Source of the DNA: JBELMB01 sp042088665
Lineage (GTDB): Bacteria; Pseudomonadota; Alphaproteobacteria; Rhodobacterales; Rhodobacteraceae
DNA length: 37,125 bases
Assembly: GCA_042088665.1 (NCBI GenBank)
Contig: JBELMB010000037.1
Coordinates: 1-37,125 of the forward strand
Direction: 5' to 3'
Shown here: positions 32,703 through 37,125 of the stretch, piece by piece
Layout: each line of letters begins with the position of its first letter
How positions within the stretch are numbered: position 1 is the first letter of the stretch
Program-made: the position numbers and the translations under genes
Notes under the pieces: generated by a model
The model's input: the letters and a program-made list of their open reading frames with translations, nothing else
The model's database searches: none
Told to the model about the DNA's origin: nothing

Positions 32703-34085
32703 TCAGACAAACCCGATCACCTGCCACCAGAGATAACTCAACGGGACGCCAAGCACGGTAACTGCAAGCGTCAGCCAAAGGCACAGGCGCAGGAAAACCA
32801 TGTTGGGCACTTTGGACAGGGACATGGCAACGATCAGTGGCGGGGCCTGATAGGGGATCGCGGGGGTCGAAATGCCGATGATCTGCGTCATCGAAACGGC
32901 TTCGAGCGAGAGACCCGTTGCTGCAGCCAAGGGGCTGGCGAAGGGGACCAGCACCGCGGGCGCGGCAGGCGCCGTGGTCAGATGCGACAGAAGCAGCGAA
33001 AAGCCGTAGACGCCGTAGATCGATGCAAGCCCTCCTTCCGCATTCAGCGGCAGGGATCGGATCAGCACGTCGGCCATAAGCTGATCCAGCCCGGCCCCAC
33101 GTGCGACCGACACAACCGCCACGATCGACGCAAAGAAGATCGCCGGGGTCAGATCGACCTTCTCGCGCATCGCGGTCGGTTTGAGCATGCCGAAACGCGG
33201 CCAGATGACGATGGCCGCTGCCGTCAGCGCGACCCATGCAGGCGGGATGCCATGCACGAAATCGGTCATCCACATGGCGATGGCTGCCCCCAGCACCAAA
33301 AGCAGGCGGCGCTGCTCGGGCGTGGCGGCACTCGGGCCGGTGGTGGCCGTGTCAACAGGCGCACTGGTGACGGGCTCGCGCGTGAATCCGATCATCAAGA
33401 GCACGATCAGCGCGAAACGCAGCAGGTTCACGGGCAATTGCAGCAGGAAATAGCCCGAATAGGTGCTCTCTATTCCATAGAGCTGATCCATCGCGCCCAC
33501 ATGCACGATGGTCGGAAGGTTCGCAGTGAGGATCGAGTAAACCGGCAAGAGCGTGGCCGTGGACGCCGTGGCGATCAGCCCGATGGCGCCCCGTCCCGTC
33601 GGATCCAGCCCGAGCCGGTCCGCCAGCGCCGCCGCAATAGGGATCATCACGATGATACGCGGCATGGTCGAGGGGATAAGGACCCCCAACGCCACGCCCG
33701 CCGCGGCAATAATCAGAATGGCGCGCGGATAAGAGGCGCCGGTCACGCCGATCAACCGCTCGGAGACGCGCGCCGCCAAGCCGGTGGCAGAGATCGCCAC
33801 GCCAAGGATGATCCCCGAGACAAGCAGCCAGAAGCCGCTCGACATGAAGCCCGAGAACACGGCCTCTTGCGGGACGATCCCAAGCGCCAGCGCCGACAGA
33901 AAGATCCCGAAGGCGGTGACGATTTCCGGCACCGCGCGTGTCGCGAAGAGGGTGAGCGCCGCGCATCCGATGCCCGCCGCTTTCCAGATGTCGCCAGCCG
34001 CCCCCTGTGACACACCGTACAGCACGAGCATCACCCCAAGGGCGACACCCGCGATGGCAACACGGCTGCTAGTCAACCCCGCCAA
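32703..34085 (-). CDS. DASS (SLC13-type) anion:sodium symporter family transporter
   Basis: The 460-residue protein has about 11-12 membrane spans and the two re-entrant regions typical of DASS carriers. The first half contains GFMSSGFWLLVSGIILG and VLIPSTMPRIIVMIPIA; the second contains LSHLTTAPAAPAVLVPFASPLAA. Known members import di- and tricarboxylates or sulfate. A TTG start at 34085 is supported by GAGG eight nucleotides upstream, which lies at the stop of the quinone oxidoreductase gene. Another carboxylate carrier in the same operon as TRAP subunits is unusual. Confidence 0.85.
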   Translation of the reverse strand: MAGLTSSRVAIAGVALGVMLVLYGVSQGAAGDIWKAAGIGCAALTLFATRAVPEIVTAFGIFLSALALGIVPQEAVFSGFMSSGFWLLVSGIILGVAISATGLAARVSERLIGVTGASYPRAILIIAAAGVALGVLIPSTMPRIIVMIPIAAALADRLGLDPTGRGAIGLIATASTATLLPVYSILTANLPTIVHVGAMDQLYGIESTYSGYFLLQLPVNLLRFALIVLLMIGFTREPVTSAPVDTATTGPSAATPEQRRLLLVLGAAIAMWMTDFVHGIPPAWVALTAAAIVIWPRFGMLKPTAMREKVDLTPAIFFASIVAVVSVARGAGLDQLMADVLIRSLPLNAEGGLASIYGVYGFSLLLSHLTTAPAAPAVLVPFASPLAAATGLSLEAVSMTQIIGISTPAIPYQAPPLIVAMSLSKVPNMVFLRLCLWLTLAVTVLGVPLSYLWWQVIGFV

Positions 34086-34095
34086 GAGCCGAACC

Positions 34096-35067
34096 TCACG
34101 GCAACAGAATGGTCGAGCCGGTGGTGGTGCCTGACTCCAGGTCGATATGGGCGTCAGCGATCTCTGACAATGGCCGACGCTGGTTGATGTTGACCGAGAC
34201 CAGACCGCCCTTGATCATCTCGAACACGCGCGCGGCGGAATGTTCCAGATCGGCACGCGGACCGACGTAATTGGCCAGTGTCGGGCGCGTGAAATACAGC
34301 GACCCCCCATGCTGAAGCCGCCCCGGCGCAACCGCGGGCGCTTCGCCGGTTGTCGCACCGAAGGACACAAACAGGCCATAGGTCGCAAGACAGGCGAGGC
34401 TTGTCTCGTAAGTGGCCTTGCCGATGCTGTCATAGACTACCGGCACCCCGGCCCCGCCGGTGATGTCCTTAACGCGTGCGGCGATGTCTTCGCTCTTGCG
34501 GTCGATGGCATGGGCATAGCCCTGCGCCAGCGCGGCCTCGCAATTCTCCGGACCCGAGGTCACGCCGATCATTTCGGCACCGATGTGCTTGCCCCATTGA
34601 CCCGCGATCTGGCCAACGCCTCCGGAGGCGGCAAAGAACAGGACCTTGTCGCCGGGCTGCACCTTGAAGGTCCGCTCAAGCAGGTATTCCACGGTCATGC
34701 CCTTCATCAGGGCAGCGGCGGCGACCTCGTCCGAGATGCCCTCCGGGATCTTGATCATCCGGGCCGCGGGCGCATTGCGCGCGCTGGCATAGGCCCCGAG
34801 AACCCCGCCATAGACCACGTGATCGCCCACGGAGAGACCCTCGACACCCGCCCCGACAGCGGTGATCTCGCCCGCGGCTTCAAGGCCCAGAGGCGAAGGC
34901 ACGGACATCGGATAGTAGCCCGAGCGCTGATAGACATCCATGTAGTTCAGCCCGATCGCGGTCTGGCGGATCTGCACCTCACCTTCACCCGGCGCGGGCA
35001 GATCAAGCTCCTCGATCTGCATCACTTCCGGCGCGCCGGTTTCGTTCATGATCACACGTTTTGCCAT
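34096..35067 (-). CDS. Quinone oxidoreductase-like zinc-independent MDR family protein
   Basis: The 323-residue protein resembles NADPH:quinone reductase (QOR, Qor/ZTA1 type). It has TAIGLNYMDVYQRSGYYP near the N-terminus, PLGLEAAGEITAVG, and the nucleotide-binding FFAASGGVGQIAGQWGK stretch. GAGVPVVYDSIGKATYETSL follows. No structural-zinc cysteine cluster is visible, as expected for QOR. The ATG at 35067 has a GAGGAGG site 5 nt upstream; the frame is open to 35133 without similar support. It follows the DUF1330 gene by 10 bp. The physiological substrate is unclear; quinones or alpha,beta-unsaturated ketones are usual. Confidence 0.9.
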   Translation of the reverse strand: MAKRVIMNETGAPEVMQIEELDLPAPGEGEVQIRQTAIGLNYMDVYQRSGYYPMSVPSPLGLEAAGEITAVGAGVEGLSVGDHVVYGGVLGAYASARNAPAARMIKIPEGISDEVAAAALMKGMTVEYLLERTFKVQPGDKVLFFAASGGVGQIAGQWGKHIGAEMIGVTSGPENCEAALAQGYAHAIDRKSEDIAARVKDITGGAGVPVVYDSIGKATYETSLACLATYGLFVSFGATTGEAPAVAPGRLQHGGSLYFTRPTLANYVGPRADLEHSAARVFEMIKGGLVSVNINQRRPLSEIADAHIDLESGTTTGSTILLP

Positions 35068-35077
35068 ATCGGCCTCC

Positions 35078-35383
35078 TCAGGTCGTCGCGTCGCCGCTTT
35101 CGACCACCACGGTTTGCACCTCGCCCGCGCCATTGGCCCTGCGAAAGGCGGCGGCGGCGTTGTATTCGTCTGACTTAAAGCAGGTGGTGCCAGCTTCCAA
35201 TGTCGGAAACTCGATCACAACGAAACGGTGGAAATGCGAAGGCCCTTCCATGATCTCATACGCGCCGCCACGCGCCAGAACCTTGCCGCCATGTTTCTCG
35301 ATGATCTCAGGCACGAGGTCGGTGTATTTCTTGTACTCGACGGGGTCGTTGATCTTGGCGCGAGCGATCCAATAAGCGGGCAT
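35078..35383 (-). CDS. DUF1330 family protein (dimeric ferredoxin-like fold)
   Basis: The 101-residue protein starts MPAYWIARAKINDPVEYKKY and contains HGGKVLARGG, EGPSHFHRFVVIEFPTLEAG and SDEYNAAAAFR, the pattern of DUF1330. Members adopt a small dimeric alpha/beta-barrel fold; the function is unknown. It lies between the TRAP large-subunit gene (9 bp) and the quinone oxidoreductase gene (10 bp), so it is co-transcribed. No catalytic residues are assigned. Confidence 0.88.
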   Translation of the reverse strand: MPAYWIARAKINDPVEYKKYTDLVPEIIEKHGGKVLARGGAYEIMEGPSHFHRFVVIEFPTLEAGTTCFKSDEYNAAAAFRRANGAGEVQTVVVESGDATT

Positions 35384-35392
35384 GGGCGATCC

Positions 35393-36748
35393 TTACATCA
35401 GGAGATTTGGCAACCAATTGGCGATGAATGGAAAATTCACAATCATCAAGACCGCGACAAGCATCACGAACCAATAGGGAATGGACGCATAAAAGATGTG
35501 CTGCACGCCCACCTCGTCGTCGTTTATCGCCGCCTTGACCGTGTAGACGAGCAACCCGAAGGGCGGTGTCAGCAGACCGGCTTCGATGGCGATGATCCCG
35601 ACGATGGCAAAAGCAAGCTGGTCAAAGCCGAACGCCAGCGCCACGGGTTCGAGGATCGGCACGGTCAGCAACATGATCGAGATGCTGTCGATGATCATGC
35701 CGAGCACGAACCAGATCAGGATGATGATCCCCAGCACGACAAACGGCTCGTACCCGGACGAGATAAAGAATTCCCGGATCGCGTTGGTCACGCCGGTCAT
35801 GGCCAGCGTTCGGGAGTACAGCGCGGCCGCAAGAAGCAGGATCATGATCGGAGCGGCGGTCTTGCCGACGGCGTAGATGGAATAGACGAACTCTTTCCAT
35901 CGCATACCTTTGATCCAGGCGAGGATCAGCGCCAGCGCGGCCCCTGCGCCTGCCCCTTCTGTGGGAGTGAAGATGCCGAACCAGATGCCGCCTAGCACTG
36001 CGCCAACGATGCCAAAGACCCCCAGCATGGAGACAAAGACCTGCATCGGGGGCAGATCGACCTGCGCGCTGTCAAAGCCATCTTCGACCTCGACCTTGTC
36101 ATGGTCCACATGCGCCGCGCCCTCGCCCACCAGTTCGGGTTTCGTCAGGGCGCGGATCACGATGTAAAGGATAAACAGCGTCGCGAGCAGAATGCCCGGC
36201 AGGACACCCGCCAGAAACAGCCGCCCGATGGACTGCTCCGTCAGGATGCCCCAGACGATCATCAGCACCGAGGGCGGGATCAGCATGCCAAGGCAGCTAG
36301 ATCCGGCGATGGCGCCAAGGGAAAAGCCGCGGTCGTAGTTATGCGCCTTCATCTCCGGATAGGCGATCCGGCTGAACGCCGCCGCGGAGGCAATGGACAC
36401 GCCCGTGACGAATGAGAAAACCGTATTTCCCAGCACCGTCGCAATGGCGAGCCGGGCCGGGATTTTCTTGAGCCCGCGATTGATGGCGACATAGATGTCA
36501 GTGATCGCCCCGGATCGCCCGATGAATTCGCCCATCAGCATGAACAGCGGGATCACGGCAAAGGTAAAATCCCTCAGCGCCTCTGCACTGGTGGAGGCAA
36601 TCGTCGCCTCTACGATGCGCATCTTGCCGGTAACGAGGTAGATCCCCACCAAGGAGGTGACGCCCAAGGCCACCGCCACATGCACCCCAAGCAGCACCAG
36701 CCCAAGCAGCAGCGCTATGATCAGTGAAGCAGTTCCGAAATCGAACAT
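35393..36748 (-). CDS. TRAP transporter large permease subunit (DctM type)
   Basis: The 451-residue polytopic protein has the DctM sequence FTFAVIPLFMLMGEFIGRSG, followed by GNTVFSFVTGVSIASAAAFSRIAYPEM. GSSCLGMLIPPSVLMIVWGILTEQSIGRLF is also characteristic, as is GLLTPPFGLLVYTVK near the C-terminus. It is slightly longer than typical DctM because of a charged hydrophilic insertion (HVDHDKVEVEDGFDSAQ) near the middle. It begins 3 bp after the small-subunit stop. The periplasmic binding protein of this TRAP system is not in the window and may lie further upstream. Confidence 0.94.
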   Translation of the reverse strand: MFDFGTASLIIALLLGLVLLGVHVAVALGVTSLVGIYLVTGKMRIVEATIASTSAEALRDFTFAVIPLFMLMGEFIGRSGAITDIYVAINRGLKKIPARLAIATVLGNTVFSFVTGVSIASAAAFSRIAYPEMKAHNYDRGFSLGAIAGSSCLGMLIPPSVLMIVWGILTEQSIGRLFLAGVLPGILLATLFILYIVIRALTKPELVGEGAAHVDHDKVEVEDGFDSAQVDLPPMQVFVSMLGVFGIVGAVLGGIWFGIFTPTEGAGAGAALALILAWIKGMRWKEFVYSIYAVGKTAAPIMILLLAAALYSRTLAMTGVTNAIREFFISSGYEPFVVLGIIILIWFVLGMIIDSISIMLLTVPILEPVALAFGFDQLAFAIVGIIAIEAGLLTPPFGLLVYTVKAAINDDEVGVQHIFYASIPYWFVMLVAVLMIVNFPFIANWLPNLLM

Positions 36749-36751
36749 CGC

Positions 36752-37125
36752 TCAGAGGTCCATCTGCTCGACCCGCAGGTCAAATATCTCGACCAGAGCG
36801 AGAAGCGTGTAGTTGATACCCGCAAGGGCCGCGCCAAAGATGATCATCCACCGCGTCGGCCAGACCGGGACGCGCAACGCGCCCTCCCCGTCGAATTCGC
36901 CATTGGCAAAAGACCGGACCGCGGGTTTGATACCCGCCTTCAGCAAGAAGAAGAACAGCGCCGCGCCAAGGATCAGAGCAAAGATCAACAGCGCCTTCTG
37001 CACCGGCTTCGGCATGGCCGTGACCAGAAAATCAGCCCTCAACATCGAATTCGACCGCACGGCAAAGCCGATCTGCAGGAAAACGATCATCACCACCGAA
37101 TTGGCCACGATTTCCTTGGTGCCAG
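36752..37125 (-). CDS. TRAP transporter small permease subunit (DctQ type), 5' end outside window
   Basis: The visible 124 codons are the C-terminal part of a DctQ-like four-span membrane protein. The frame stays open through the right edge, so the start lies outside. The segment FAVRSNSMLRADFL fits the conserved region before the third span of DctQ proteins. Two further hydrophobic stretches, LLIFALILGAALFFFLL and WMIIFGAALAGINYTLLAL, close the protein. It pairs with the DctM subunit downstream. Confidence 0.85.
   Translation of the reverse strand, partial: GTKEIVANSVVMIVFLQIGFAVRSNSMLRADFLVTAMPKPVQKALLIFALILGAALFFFLLKAGIKPAVRSFANGEFDGEGALRVPVWPTRWMIIFGAALAGINYTLLALVEIFDLRVEQMDL

Noticed and set aside
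32982..34010. Plus-strand frame of 342 codons rich in Arg, Asp, Gln and His
   Set aside because: It is the antisense shadow of the DASS carrier gene; the composition is that of a reversed membrane-protein sequence.
1..37125. CRISPR array, tRNA, rRNA, insertion sequence or prophage
   Set aside because: No regularly spaced repeats, no tRNA-like cloverleaf, no transposase or phage gene and no terminal inverted repeats were found on reading through the window.

Overview
The window looks like an alphaproteobacterial chromosome or large replicon of the Rhodobacterales/roseobacter type. This is judged from the GC-rich coding, tightly packed operons with ATGA start/stop overlaps, and the abundance of TRAP, TTT and ABC importers. 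No rRNA, tRNA, CRISPR array, phage or insertion sequence was seen. The window cuts nagA at its left edge and a TRAP small-subunit gene at its right edge.

Region 1 (1-9897) is an amino-sugar locus built around a divergent promoter at about 3654-3807. Leftward run a BadF-type sugar kinase, a GntR/UTRA regulator, a SIS-domain aminosugar-phosphate deaminase/isomerase and nagA. Rightward run a divergent murQ-like etherase, a CUT1 sugar ABC importer (binding protein, two permeases, ATPase) and a Gfo/Idh dehydrogenase. Together they can import an amino sugar, phosphorylate it, remove a lactyl ether, deacetylate it and deaminate it to fructose-6-phosphate.

Region 2 (10003-14832) is an unassigned catabolic cluster: a LysR regulator, flavin reductase, Gfo/Idh dehydrogenase, BKACE (DUF849) enzyme, cupin and Ldh2-type dehydrogenase.

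Region 3 (14872-24646) is a second peptidoglycan-sugar locus. A divergent RpiR-type regulator faces a canonical murQ, a complete Dpp/Opp-type importer (binding protein, two permeases, one fused double ATPase), a cytoplasmic beta-lactamase-fold serine hydrolase, anmK and a GNAT acetyltransferase. The simplest reading is uptake of (anhydro)muropeptides, removal of the peptide, phosphorylation of anhydroMurNAc by AnmK and lactyl-ether cleavage by MurQ. The GlcNAc-6-phosphate formed would then pass to the nagA/deaminase pair of region 1. This two-importer muropeptide and amino-sugar island is the most interesting feature of the window.

Region 4 (25037-30561) holds a tripartite tricarboxylate transporter (TctB-TctA-TctC) with an Asp/Glu-racemase-superfamily enzyme and an OsmC protein on the minus strand. 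A divergent AEC-family permease shares its upstream region, which carries a perfect TGAAAC-N3-GTTTCA palindrome.

Region 5 (30682-37125, minus strand) is a probable single operon: TRAP small and large subunits, a DUF1330 protein, a quinone-oxidoreductase-like enzyme, a DASS-type carrier, a Gfo/Idh dehydrogenase and a 3-hydroxyisobutyrate-dehydrogenase-family enzyme. Its substrate cannot be read from the sequence.
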